Positions 46,883 through 58,959 of a DNA stretch of 64,000 bases are shown here, in pieces. Position numbers and translations under genes: made by a program. The DNA comes from Natronorubrum halophilum (lineage in GTDB: Archaea; Halobacteriota; Halobacteria; Halobacteriales; Natrialbaceae): assembly GCF_003670115.1 (NCBI RefSeq), contig NZ_QQTY01000002.1, positions 310,001-374,000 of the forward strand. The letters run 5' to 3'. Each line of letters starts with the position of its first letter. Position 1 is the first letter of the stretch. The notes under the pieces were generated by a model that saw only the letters and a list, made by a program, of their open reading frames with translations, was not told the origin of the DNA and ran no database searches.

Positions 46883-48781
46883 ATGACAAAAACACCGCCT
46901 ATCGACCGCGATGTACCGATGACTGGCGACGCCGGCGTCGACGGGCGAATCCGTATCCAGGGCGAAGACGAGGGAGGCGGCGACTACGAGGTCGAGTACG
47001 ACACCGTCAGGACGCCGGTCCTCGTCGTCGGTGCGGGTGCCGCCGGGGCGCGCGTCGCCATCGAACTCGCCGAATCGGGCCTCGAGCCGCTCGTCATCGG
47101 AAAACGAGATCACGGCGACGCCCACACGACGTGGGCTGCCGGGGGGATCAACGCCGCACTCGGCTCGCTCGACGAGGACGACTGGACGAGACACGCGGCG
47201 GACACGCTGGCCGAGGGACACCTCCTGAACGATCCCGAGGCCGTCGAACTGACCGCGAAGCACATGCCCGATCGAATCCGCGAACTCGCCGACTGGGGGA
47301 CGCCCTTCGATCGAACCGAGGACGGCACGATCAACCAGCGATACTTCGGGGCCCAGTCCTCCCGCCGAACCTGTTTCGTCGGCGATCGAACCGGAGAGGC
47401 CATGCTCGAGACGCTGATCGGTCGCGCGCGGGAACTCGATATTCCCTACCGCGACAACGTGATGGTCACCCGGTTGCTCTCGGACGGGGATCGAGTCGAC
47501 GGCGCTGTCGGCTTCGACATGGAGACCGGCCGCGGACTGCTGTTCCGGACGAACCACGTCGTCCTCGCGGCGGGCGGGTTCTCGGCGCTGTACCACCGCC
47601 ACTCCTCGCGTGCCGACGAGAACAACGGCGACGGCCAGGCGCTGGCCCTCGAGGCGGGCGCTCGATTGGTCGACCTCGAGTTCGTCCAGTTCCACCCGAC
47701 GGGAATGGTCGGCGACCGGTACGGCGAAGAGTGGGACGGCCGACTCGTGACCGAGGCGGTTCGCGGCGAGGGTGGCCGGCTGTTCAACGCGGACGTCTCC
47801 GCGGGCGAAGGCTCGGAAGAGCGTGGCGTCTCCCTCGGTGATCGGTTCATGGAACGGTACTCGCCCGATCAGATGGAACTCGACGCGAGAGACGTGGTCG
47901 CGCGTGCGATCGCTCAGGAGGTTCGCGAGGGTCGCGGGACCGAACGCGGCGGCGTCTACCTCGATATCTCCCATCGCGATCCCGAGTACATCCGCGAACG
48001 GTTGCCGACGATGGTCGAGCGCTTCGGCGATCTCGGCGTCGACATCACGGCGGAGCCGATGGAAGTCGCGCCGACCGCACACTACACGATGGGCGGGGTC
48101 GATATCGATTTCCGAACCGGTGAGACCGGCGTCGACGGGCTGTACGCCGTCGGCGAAACGGTGGCCGGCGTCCACGGCGCGAACCGTCTCGGCGGGAACT
48201 CCTTGGCCGAGACCGTCGCTATCGGGACGCTCGTCGGTGCTCACGTCGCTAACGCGGTTACCAGCCAGGATCGCGTCCCCACCGTCACCGGTACGCAGCA
48301 AGCGCTCGCCGAACGGGAACTCCGGGCCCTCGACGATCTCGCCGCGGCGGACGGCACCGTTCGCCCCGCGGAGCTCCTCGCGGAACTCGGCGACCTGCTG
48401 TGGACCACCGCCGGCATCCTTCGCGACGAGGAATCGCTCCGCGAGGGACTGGCCGGTGTCGCCGAGATCCGATCGCGAACCGCCGATCTTCGGGTCGACG
48501 GGGACCGAACGTCCCGGTCGTTCGAGTACGCCGTCGACCTCTCGTTTAGCCTCACCGTCGCCGAGACGATGCTCCGGACCGCACTCGAGCGGACCGAATC
48601 TCGCGGCGCTCACTACCGGAGCGACTACCCGGAAACGGACTCGGACTGGCAGGTCACTCTCGTACTTTCGGCCGACGAACGCGGGGTCACGATCCGACGC
48701 CGTGGCATTGCCGACCCGTCGTCAGCAGTTCGAGAGGCCCTCGAGGCGGGTCACGAACTCGACTATCACCACCTCGAGTGA
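46883..48781 (+). CDS. FAD-dependent fumarate reductase/succinate dehydrogenase-family flavoprotein (L-aspartate oxidase-like)
   Basis: A 632-residue stand-alone flavoprotein. The FAD fold reads VLVVGAGAAGARVAIEL, followed by DAHTTWAAGGINAALG, where the HTxxAxGG position resembles the flavin-linking or -binding loop. FVQFHPTGM, AVRGEGGRLFN, APTAHYTMGGVDID and GANRLGGNSLAE are family blocks with the substrate-binding His and Arg. There are no iron-sulphur or membrane-anchor genes beside it, in contrast to sdhA at the right edge. It could be an L-aspartate oxidase, a soluble fumarate reductase or a related dehydrogenase. Start 46883 is supported by its promoter; the first ~40 residues are a variable acidic lead. 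Confidence 0.85.
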   Translation: MTKTPPIDRDVPMTGDAGVDGRIRIQGEDEGGGDYEVEYDTVRTPVLVVGAGAAGARVAIELAESGLEPLVIGKRDHGDAHTTWAAGGINAALGSLDEDDWTRHAADTLAEGHLLNDPEAVELTAKHMPDRIRELADWGTPFDRTEDGTINQRYFGAQSSRRTCFVGDRTGEAMLETLIGRARELDIPYRDNVMVTRLLSDGDRVDGAVGFDMETGRGLLFRTNHVVLAAGGFSALYHRHSSRADENNGDGQALALEAGARLVDLEFVQFHPTGMVGDRYGEEWDGRLVTEAVRGEGGRLFNADVSAGEGSEERGVSLGDRFMERYSPDQMELDARDVVARAIAQEVREGRGTERGGVYLDISHRDPEYIRERLPTMVERFGDLGVDITAEPMEVAPTAHYTMGGVDIDFRTGETGVDGLYAVGETVAGVHGANRLGGNSLAETVAIGTLVGAHVANAVTSQDRVPTVTGTQQALAERELRALDDLAAADGTVRPAELLAELGDLLWTTAGILRDEESLREGLAGVAEIRSRTADLRVDGDRTSRSFEYAVDLSFSLTVAETMLRTALERTESRGAHYRSDYPETDSDWQVTLVLSADERGVTIRRRGIADPSSAVREALEAGHELDYHHLE

Positions 48782-48867
48782 TGCGCGCAATCCACCGTTC
48801 GGTGTGTGAACGCTGATCACTACCGAGATGCCTTTTACCCCTGCCACCATCGGTTCGTCTCGAGAGG

Positions 48868-49461
48868 ATGCTCGAAGAGGCCGAATCAGTGCTCCGGCAG
48901 GACCCCGTGATGGCGGCCCTCGTCGAGAGACACGACCCATACGACGAGCCGAACTGGAACGAGTTCGAACGACTCTGTATCTCCATCATCAACCAGCAGT
49001 TGTCGACGGCGAGCGCGGCCGCAGTCCGAGAGCGCGTCTTCGAACTGTTCCGCGGCGAGGTCACCCCGGAAGCCGTCCTCGAGGCCGAAGACGAGGCGCT
49101 CCGCTCGGCCGGGCTCTCGCGGAGCAAGGTCGAGTACGTTCGAAACGCGGCGCGTGCGTTTCAAGAACGCGACTATACGAGGGAGGGCCTGGCCGACCAC
49201 TCCGCCGACGAGGTCATCGATCTGCTCACCGAGATCAAGGGTATCGGGGAGTGGACGGCGCGGATGTACCTCCTGTTCGTCCTCGAGCGACCGGACGTCC
49301 TTCCCCTCGGCGACCTCGCCGTTCGCCGCGGCATCGAACAGCTGTACGGGAACGGCAGCGAGGAGCTGACGCGGGCGGAGATGCGCGAGATCGCCGAGGC
49401 GTGGCGGCCGTATCGAAGCGTTGCGACGCGGTACATCTGGGCCGAGTACGAATCGGCGTAA
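48868..49461 (+). CDS. DNA-3-methyladenine glycosylase (AlkA-type, HhH-GPD)
   Basis: A 197-residue base-excision repair enzyme that removes alkylated purines. The helix-hairpin-helix is LTEIKGIGEWTARMYLLF and the catalytic Asp lies in LPLGDLAVRRGIEQLYG. The N-terminal helical region FERLCISIINQQLSTASA matches the AlkA/Mag family. It is shorter than E. coli AlkA because it lacks the N-terminal TBP-like domain, similar to yeast Mag-type and archaeal versions. Start ATG 48868. Single cistron. Confidence 0.92.
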   Translation: MLEEAESVLRQDPVMAALVERHDPYDEPNWNEFERLCISIINQQLSTASAAAVRERVFELFRGEVTPEAVLEAEDEALRSAGLSRSKVEYVRNAARAFQERDYTREGLADHSADEVIDLLTEIKGIGEWTARMYLLFVLERPDVLPLGDLAVRRGIEQLYGNGSEELTRAEMREIAEAWRPYRSVATRYIWAEYESA

Positions 49462-49569
49462 CGAACGCGGGAAAGACGACTCCTCGTCAGCGAGCGGCCG
49501 GACGAACAAACGCGCGTTTCTCGGCGGTGAACGGACTGAAACGGTGGCGATCGAATCGGGGCGCATCGT

Positions 49570-49598
49570 GGCGACAGTGGTAATCAGTTACTGTCACC
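49570..49598. repeat. Imperfect inverted repeat
   Basis: GGCGACAGT (49570-49578) and ACTGTCACC (49590-49598) pair with one G-T, around an 11-base loop. It lies about 110 nt after the glycosylase stop and about 150 nt before the next gene. It may be a transcript end structure; no U-tract follows. The rest of the 290-bp spacer shows nothing else. Confidence 0.35.
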
Positions 49599-49751
49599 GC
49601 TTCGAACACTGGGAGCGTGAACGCTCGAGCGATCAAACGGTGATTACGCCCCCGAGTATGCGGGCCGAAAGCGGGCGCTCGAGAAACGAGATACTGACTT
49701 GCGAGACGGCCACGCCGACTCAAGTACCGTCCGATCGCTGTCGGAAACGAG

Positions 49752-51086
49752 ATGGCAAACGAGACACCCGACGACGACGGATCCGACCAGCGACGAATGA
49801 CCTCCGACCCGGAACGGATTCGAGAGTGGGCGGAAGCCCGCGACGCCGTTCCCGTCTCGATTCGCGGCGGCGAAGGGCACGGTCACTCCTTCGCCCGGCA
49901 GGACCAACTCGAGTCGGACCACGAGGAGTACACCTGGGACGAGTTCACGGAGACGTTCGAGAACGAGAATCTGGTTTTCATTTACCACGACGAGGAACCC
50001 ACCGGAGCGGGACTGGGTCACTTCGAGATCGTCGAACGGGAGGCGGCGTTCGATCGCGCGTCGCTCGGCCGCAATGAACTCGAAGACCAGCTCCGAGAGG
50101 GCGAGACGGTGACGACCGAGATCGTCGAGACGCAGGTCGTCCAGACCGAAGTCATCGAACGCGATACGATCGAAAGCGAGGTCGTCGACACCGAACTCGT
50201 CGAGCGACAGGTCGTCGATTCGGAACTGCTGAACCGGGAACTCATCGACACCGAGTTCGTCAGCGGCAACGTCATCGAAGTGATCACCGACGAAACGCGT
50301 CTCGACACGATCGACGAGGTCGAACGCTACACCGTCGAGAGCCGGGTGGTCGACGTCGACGTCGAACAACACGACGAGGTCGAACGCGACGAGGTGCAGA
50401 CGAACATCGAACTCGAGAGCGTCCAGCGCTCGATCCTCGAGAGCGACGTCGTAACCGCGGACGTCACGCCCGAGGAGGTCGTCGATCGGGAAGTCATTCA
50501 GAGCAAGCGCGGCGAGGGCGACACCGTCCGGAGCGAGCTTCTCGAGCGCCGCACCGTCGAGGAACAGATCGACGAACGAGCGCGGATGCGCTTTGCGCTC
50601 GAGGACACCGAACTGCTCGAGTCGGACGTCGTCGGGAGCGACGTCATCGAGGGCGAGATTATCGACGTCGAGGAGTACGACGCGATGGACGCGACGGCAG
50701 AGACCGGTACTACCGGCGCTGATACCGGTTCGGGTGCCGGAGTCGCGGCGACGGGTGAGGCCGAGACCGGCTCCGGCACCGAGGGCGAAGCCGGAACCGA
50801 GACGCCGGCCGTCGACACCGGTCCGGTCGAACTCTCGGACGACGATCAGGGAAAGCCGGTCGTCGACGAGACGGGCGAGCAGATCGGTATCGTCGCGGAA
50901 GTCGAGGGGCAGACCGCCTACATCGATCCCGAACCGGGGCTGACGGATCGGCTCAAAGCGCGACTGAACTGGGGCGGCCACGGCGACGACGACTATCCCG
51001 TCGAGGCCTCGGAGATCAACGAGATCACCGACGACGAACTGATCATCCAACACGGCGGCGACGAGAATACTCACACCGACGAGTAG
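49752..51086 (+). CDS. Pentapeptide-like repeat protein with C-terminal PRC-barrel-like domain
   Basis: A 444-residue acidic protein. Residues about 19-80 form a small alpha/beta N-domain (DPERIREWAEARD ... YTWDEFTETFENENLVFIYHD). From residue 122 come ten perfect-phase five-residue units of the form x-E-hydrophobic-hydrophobic-acidic (TEIVE, TQVVQ, TEVIE and so on to 171). Less regular units of the same type continue to about 300. This suggests a right-handed beta-solenoid. A Thr/Gly/Glu linker (about 312-355) leads to a PRC-barrel-like domain (GKPVVDETGEQIGIVAEVEGQTAYIDP). The solenoid faces would be very acidic. I do not recognise an assigned function; it is probably a cytoplasmic scaffold or ligand-binding protein. 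Confidence 0.75.
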   Translation: MANETPDDDGSDQRRMTSDPERIREWAEARDAVPVSIRGGEGHGHSFARQDQLESDHEEYTWDEFTETFENENLVFIYHDEEPTGAGLGHFEIVEREAAFDRASLGRNELEDQLREGETVTTEIVETQVVQTEVIERDTIESEVVDTELVERQVVDSELLNRELIDTEFVSGNVIEVITDETRLDTIDEVERYTVESRVVDVDVEQHDEVERDEVQTNIELESVQRSILESDVVTADVTPEEVVDREVIQSKRGEGDTVRSELLERRTVEEQIDERARMRFALEDTELLESDVVGSDVIEGEIIDVEEYDAMDATAETGTTGADTGSGAGVAATGEAETGSGTEGEAGTETPAVDTGPVELSDDDQGKPVVDETGEQIGIVAEVEGQTAYIDPEPGLTDRLKARLNWGGHGDDDYPVEASEINEITDDELIIQHGGDENTHTDE

Positions 51087-51167
51087 TGACGGCTGTTCAC
51101 GGGACGAGTACGACGTCGGGCGACCGTCCGAAAGCGCAAAACCGGCCGGTGTCGACGGCTCGAGTCG

Positions 51168-53951
<2,784 letters not shown>

Positions 53952-55295
53952 TTACTCTTCTTCTTCGGGCGTATCGCGGGCGTCCTGATCGGTTCGTCGA
54001 CCGACGTCGACGCGGTAGTTCTCGAGGATGTCCCGACCGAGCAAGACGGGGTAATCCATGTGGTTACGATCTTCGACGCTCGCGGTGACGGTGTGTTGAT
54101 TGCCGCCGACGCCGACGACGACGTCCACCACGGGGCGACTCTTTGCGGTCTTGCTGCTCCCGGACCTGATTCGCGTGATGGATTTGATCGGCCCGGCACC
54201 GATGTCGGCTGCGAGTCCGGTATCGATGCTCGTCCGCGTCGCACCGGTGTCGGACTTCGCGAGGACCGATTTCGACCCGCTGGTGCCGGAGAGGACGACC
54301 TCCTCGGTGTACCCGATCACGGCCGGTTCCGTCTCCGACTGGCCCGTCTGGACCGGCTGGGCTATCGGCTGTGAGTCGTCGAGTACTTTCGAAAGCTCCC
54401 GTACGCGGCCGTCGTCGACCTCGCCGCCGGCGCTCTCGATCGCGAGTTTGGCGATGTAGGGTGCCGGACTGATCTGGGTCGCCTCGTACAGCCCTTTGAA
54501 GCCTGCCGTCGGATTGACCTCGAGAACGAACCAGCCCTCGTCTCCCTCGACGAGGTCGACGCCGGCGTAGTCGAGCGTGGTGGCGTCGGCCGCCCGGCGA
54601 GCCATATCTCGAGCTTCCTCAGGGAGGTCGTCGGTCGCATCCTCCACGGAGCCGCCGAGGGCGACGTTGGTCCGCCAGTCGTTGTCGGGCGCGTAGCGAT
54701 ACATCGCGCTGATGATCTCGCCGTCGACGACGTAGACGCGGGCGTCGAAGTGACGGTCGTCGTCGCGGTCGATGAGTTCCTGCAGGAAGGCGTACCGGTT
54801 GCCGACCTTCGCGTTGATCGGGTCGTCGGCACCGACTTTCCACGTGCCGCCGCCGTGGGTACCGATCGCCGTCTTGTAGACGGCTTCCTCGCCGTACCGA
54901 CTGCGTGCGGCGTTGAGTTGATCGCTGCTGAGTGCGAGCGTGACGTCGGGGGTCCGAACGTCGTTCGTCGCGAGCGTCGCCGCCGTCGACAGCTTGTGGA
55001 TCGCCGTCAGCACCGCCGACGGTTCGTTGAGCATCGGCATCAGCTGTGCGAACGTGTTCGCGAGTCCGAGTTCCTCGGCCGGCTGTTCGGTGTTCGACAG
55101 CAGCATCCGATTCGCGATGATGTCAACTTCCGGCTCGAGGACGACGCTGCCGTCGGTGACGCTGATCGACGTGTTTTCGGACCGGAGCCACTCGGTGTCG
55201 TGACCGAGGGCTTCGACGGCATTTAAGATCGCCTTCGTTTCTTTGCTCGTGTGGAGGCTCAATACCCCGACGGTGACAGGATCGGCAACAGCCAT
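53952..55295 (-). CDS. RimK-type ATP-grasp ligase fused to a RimB-type (ATP-dependent zinc protease family) domain
   Basis: A 447-residue fusion. Residues about 1-95 are the RimK pre-ATP-grasp fold (VTVGVLSLHTSKETKAIL). Residues about 100-295 are the ATP-grasp, with AVYKTAIGTHGGGTWKVG (ATP loop), FDARVYVVDGEIISAMYR and VLEVNPTAGFKGL (metal-ligand Glu/Asn). The last ~130 residues match the small aspartic-protease-like family often called ATP-dependent zinc protease, with KSDTGATRTSID and DYPVLLGRDILENYRVDV. In bacteria these domains are often separate neighbours: RimK adds amino acids (Glu) to a carboxylate and RimB is thought to process or limit the product. An AstE-type deacylase, another frequent partner, is 4.7 kb away. 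The substrate here is unknown. Confidence 0.88.
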   Translation of the reverse strand: MAVADPVTVGVLSLHTSKETKAILNAVEALGHDTEWLRSENTSISVTDGSVVLEPEVDIIANRMLLSNTEQPAEELGLANTFAQLMPMLNEPSAVLTAIHKLSTAATLATNDVRTPDVTLALSSDQLNAARSRYGEEAVYKTAIGTHGGGTWKVGADDPINAKVGNRYAFLQELIDRDDDRHFDARVYVVDGEIISAMYRYAPDNDWRTNVALGGSVEDATDDLPEEARDMARRAADATTLDYAGVDLVEGDEGWFVLEVNPTAGFKGLYEATQISPAPYIAKLAIESAGGEVDDGRVRELSKVLDDSQPIAQPVQTGQSETEPAVIGYTEEVVLSGTSGSKSVLAKSDTGATRTSIDTGLAADIGAGPIKSITRIRSGSSKTAKSRPVVDVVVGVGGNQHTVTASVEDRNHMDYPVLLGRDILENYRVDVGRRTDQDARDTPEEEE

Positions 55296-55376
55296 ATCCG
55301 GATAGATGGCGACATGGGGGAAAAGTATGCTGTCATCGTATTCAATGGATTACTGACAGGATTCGGGATCGATGAG

Positions 55377-56846
55377 TTACGTGATCGCCGACCGAACCGC
55401 TCGCGGATCGACCAGCCCGCTCGCGACGGCGAGGACCGCCCAGGTGAGCGTCCCGAGCGCGATCGCCCCCAGAAGCATCGCCAGACTCGAGACCATCGGC
55501 GTCACGAGCAACACGGCGATCGCCATGATCCCGGTGATGCCACAGATCAGGCCGATCGTCCGGGCGAGCCGTCGAAGCCGAAGGGAGAGCTCCAGATGGA
55601 CGATGTAGAGGTTCACGGCGACGTACACCGAGTGCGTCGCGACCGTCGCGAGCGCCGCGCCGACGACGCCCATCGACGGGATCAGGAGGATGTTCAATCC
55701 GAAATTGGCCGCAGCGGTCCCGCCTTTCGCAACCGCGCGGTGGCGGGCGCGGCCGAGGTAGTCCAAACTGTCGCTGGTCAGATTCGTGATCGCCTGGAGG
55801 ACGATGAAGGCGGCGAGGACCTGAAGAACCGGAATCGCGCCCGCGTAGTCGGCGCCGAACACCATCCTGATAAACGGGTCCGCAACGATCGCGAGACCGA
55901 CGGCCGCCGGAATGTACAGCAACATCGTGTGCGTCAGCGACGTTTCGTAGATCCGGCGAGCCTGATCGAGCTGTCCCGAGGCCTTCTGTTCGCCGAAGTT
56001 CGGCGAGATGGTAAAGCCGAGCGATTCCGCGGGTGCGAGCACGAAGTCCGTGATCTGCTTTCCCAGCGTGTAGAACGCGACCGCGGTCGGGGTCAGGAAC
56101 ACGCCGACGAGAACGGTGTCGATCTGCTTGTCCACGACGTTCGCACTGCGCGTCGCCGTCAGCGGAACGCTGTACTCGAGGAGTCGACGCGAGAGGCCGT
56201 CCTCGTAGGTGTCGGCGGGGTCGTATCGTGCGTAGAACTTGTAGTACAGCAGCGTCAACCCGATCGCCGCCGACAGCGCGTAGCCGACGATGTAGCCGAA
56301 AAAGGCACCGAGTGCACCCAGCCCCAGAAGGATGAATCCGACGGCGAAGACGAGCCGACTGAATCCGCTTATCGCCTGCACCATCGCGCTGTAGCCCAAG
56401 CGATTGAACCCCTGAAACGTGATCTGTGCGAAGCCGCTGAACGAGAAGACGGTGATGTAGATCACGCCCGCCGCGAGAAACGGCGCGGCCGCCGGCTCCC
56501 CCAGCGCAACGGCGATCCGTTCGTGAAACAGGAGGAGGAGGTACACGACTAGCGTGATGATCACGATCTTGAACGTGACCGTCGACTTGATCAGGTGGGG
56601 GATCTGTCCGGGATCCTTCTCGTTGTACTCCGAAATATATCTGGCCGCGGACTTGCCGATCCCGAGATCGGCGACCAACTGGACCATCGCTAAAATCCCG
56701 ATCACCCAGTACAGCGTTCCGTAGCCGTCGGGATCGAGGAGATAGCGCGCCAGTAGGAACATTAACAGCGCGCTCGAGAGCATGTAGATTGCTCGAGCGA
56801 CGAGCGTTACTTTGAGTCCGCTGACGATGTGTTCCTGTCTGTTCAT
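55377..56846 (-). CDS. Oligosaccharide/polysaccharide flippase (MATE/MOP superfamily)
   Basis: A 489-residue membrane protein with about 12-14 helices of the Wzx/AglR-like flippase type. It opens with a charged VTLVARAIYMLSSALLMFLLARYLLDPDGYGTLYW-type segment (residues about 14-47). DLGIGKSAARYISEY is the typical first-loop motif. NFGEQKASGQ and LDYLGRARHRAVAKGG occur in later loops. It is expected to move lipid-linked glycans, but no glycosyltransferase is near. It lies 81 bp upstream of the RimK-RimB gene on the same strand, so the two could be co-transcribed. Confidence 0.88.
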   Translation of the reverse strand: MNRQEHIVSGLKVTLVARAIYMLSSALLMFLLARYLLDPDGYGTLYWVIGILAMVQLVADLGIGKSAARYISEYNEKDPGQIPHLIKSTVTFKIVIITLVVYLLLLFHERIAVALGEPAAAPFLAAGVIYITVFSFSGFAQITFQGFNRLGYSAMVQAISGFSRLVFAVGFILLGLGALGAFFGYIVGYALSAAIGLTLLYYKFYARYDPADTYEDGLSRRLLEYSVPLTATRSANVVDKQIDTVLVGVFLTPTAVAFYTLGKQITDFVLAPAESLGFTISPNFGEQKASGQLDQARRIYETSLTHTMLLYIPAAVGLAIVADPFIRMVFGADYAGAIPVLQVLAAFIVLQAITNLTSDSLDYLGRARHRAVAKGGTAAANFGLNILLIPSMGVVGAALATVATHSVYVAVNLYIVHLELSLRLRRLARTIGLICGITGIMAIAVLLVTPMVSSLAMLLGAIALGTLTWAVLAVASGLVDPRAVRSAIT

Positions 56847-57383
56847 TCGAATGTATCTGACACTACGTGGTGGCTTCGACCGCCCGATCGGAAGTTGAGG
56901 GACCGTCGCAGTCGTTCGGTGGAGGGATCTCCCAATTGTAATGCGGAGACAAACGCCGTTCGACTACCGGACCCGGCGTCGATAGTGGGTGACGGCCGAC
57001 AGGCTGGTCGAGTGGAACACGCCCGTCGCATTCGCGCTTCTGGGAGCGTAATGACCCGTATCCGTGTCGGTAAGGGCTACGTACTTCGGGTATCGTCGCG
57101 GGTAGTAGCGCGATCGCTCGCGGATACGGCGTCTCGACCGACGCCGAACTGACCGCTGTCACCGGAATCGTTCTCCGGGAAACGGATACCGAAGCGTCAA
57201 ACGAACGGTCGGTTCGATCGATACGGTGAACGAAGTGTTAGTTGATGATCCGTGTTACACTATTCGGAACGGGAGCTGAAATTGAACCGCTCGATTTCGG
57301 TAAGTGCGGGTACAACGTCTCAAAAGTTCCACACCTGGACGGACTGTTTGTGCAATCTACCGTGGACCGTTCCATTATCGGTT
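56847..57383. other. Intergenic region, 537 bp, no gene supported
   Basis: Lies between the flippase start and the trkA stop, both on the minus strand. Short open frames exist on both strands but are Arg/Ser-rich and unlike the haloarchaeal proteome. No clear TATA-like box for the flippase was found within 40 nt. GC content falls toward the trkA end. Confidence 0.5.
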
Positions 57384-58715
57384 TCAAATTAGTTCAGCGA
57401 TCTCAGAAGCGACGTCGGTGTCGACGAAGGCGATTACCCGATCGCCGGTTTGAATGATCTTATTTCCGCGTGGGAGTTGCAGTTGGCCGCCACGGATAAT
57501 AGCGCCGATTACGAAGCCCGCCGGCAACTGGTTGGCGGCATCCCTGAGGGAATTTCCGGTGAGAACGCTCTCTTTATCGACGACCACTTCAAGAACTTCC
57601 GCACTATCGTGCTCGAAAACGCTGACGTTCTCAGGGCCCGGCCCGTACACTGCCTGAAGAATTTTGCCGGCGATGATATCCTGCGGGTGAACGACCACGT
57701 CAATGCCGGTGCTTTCGAATATTTCGACGATTTCGGGGTCGTCAACGATGGCGGCGGTGCTAGTGACGTCACGTTCACGTGCCAACTGTGCGAGTAGGTA
57801 GTTCGTATCGTCGTCAACCGCGCCAACGACTAAATCAGCGTTTGTTAGCAAGTCGGGGTTGAAACCCTCGATATTCGCGATATCCGTTTCAGCGATTGAC
57901 GCACCTTGAAGTCGGGTTGAGAGGGCGTCCACCTGCTCGGGATCGCGTTCCGCGATTTGCGGTGCCCAGCCCCGGGCTTCAAATTGCTGGGCAATCTGAT
58001 ACCCCAACTCGTCCCCTCCGACGATTACGATGTCGTCGTCGGAATCCAGAGCTGGTTGTGGGGCAACAGCATCCGCGAACCGACTGATGTCAGATAAACC
58101 TCCGATAACGACTACACAGTCACCGGATTGAATGACTGTGTCGCCCTGGGGAATGAGTATGTCGTCATCCCGGAGGATGGCTGCGAACGTTGTTGATGCG
58201 TAGCGATCCGCCTCCGCGATGGTCTGACCGGCCACTGGTGCATTCTCCCTGATTTCGAACTCGGCGGCTTCCACCTGACCGCCGGCAAAGGTATCGACAG
58301 CTCGCGCTCCTGGGAGTACGATGGTCTGGGTGACGGCTTCGGCAGCGAGCACGTCAATGCACAGCATCGTATCGACGCCGAGACCACCATCAAGTGATTG
58401 CCAGGTCCGGCACAACCCAATATCCTTCACTCGAGCGATGGTGTGGGGATCACCGGACCGCTTGGCCGCATTGCAGGCCATGATATTGGCCGCGTCGCTA
58501 TCGGTGCTCGCAACAACGATGTCCGCGCGGTCGATGTCTGCTTCCCGAAGCACGGGTACTGAACGCCCATCACCAACGATCCCTGAGACATCGATCTCCG
58601 ACGTCAGAGCGTCGATTCGGCCCGAATCACGGTCGACGATAGTAACATCGTGAGTCTCCGTGAGGTCAGAGGCGATATTTGTACCGACGTCCCCGGCTCC
58701 GATGATGAGAATCAT
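57384..58715 (-). CDS. trkA: TrkA-type potassium-uptake regulator with two RCK modules
   Basis: A 443-residue cytosolic NAD(H)-binding regulator that gates TrkH/KtrB-type K+ channels, central to salt-in osmoadaptation. It has two RCK-N folds (ILIIGAGDVGTNIASDL at the start and DIVIVGGDELGYQIAQQF near residue 229). Each is followed by a TrkA-C domain (VEAAEFEIRENAPVAGQ; LEVVVDKESVLTGNSL). Length and order match bacterial/archaeal double TrkA. There is no TrkH gene on either side. Base composition is lower in GC than its neighbours (for example about 47% over 57841-57900 by hand count). Codon choice also differs, hinting at transfer. Confidence 0.93.
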   Translation of the reverse strand: MILIIGAGDVGTNIASDLTETHDVTIVDRDSGRIDALTSEIDVSGIVGDGRSVPVLREADIDRADIVVASTDSDAANIMACNAAKRSGDPHTIARVKDIGLCRTWQSLDGGLGVDTMLCIDVLAAEAVTQTIVLPGARAVDTFAGGQVEAAEFEIRENAPVAGQTIAEADRYASTTFAAILRDDDILIPQGDTVIQSGDCVVVIGGLSDISRFADAVAPQPALDSDDDIVIVGGDELGYQIAQQFEARGWAPQIAERDPEQVDALSTRLQGASIAETDIANIEGFNPDLLTNADLVVGAVDDDTNYLLAQLARERDVTSTAAIVDDPEIVEIFESTGIDVVVHPQDIIAGKILQAVYGPGPENVSVFEHDSAEVLEVVVDKESVLTGNSLRDAANQLPAGFVIGAIIRGGQLQLPRGNKIIQTGDRVIAFVDTDVASEIAELI

Positions 58716-58959
58716 TTGTTATTCTATAGAGACAGACACCGCGGCAAGTTGTAAATCTTGTACCGTCCTTTCTTCTTTCACTGATCAGACGCGATGATTA
58801 TTGCTGACGACGGCTGCGTGATGTTCTCCTGTGCATTCTGCGTGATCGCCTCTATACTCTCATTCAGATCGAAAAATTTCGGACGGCATATACGCAACCT
58901 GTACGTGCCAACCGCTTTACGAGTACCACTACGTAAGAGAGCCGTACCACTACCTCCTG
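58716..58959. other. AT-richer spacer with a possible short minus-strand frame
   Basis: A minus-strand frame at 58778-58897 (TTG start) would encode 39 residues including FFDLNESIEAITQNAQENI. It reads like true protein but lacks a good start or promoter. It could be a fragment of a gene lost next to trkA. A TATA-like CAAGATTTACAA on the minus strand near 58747-58758 may serve trkA. Confidence 0.35.
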
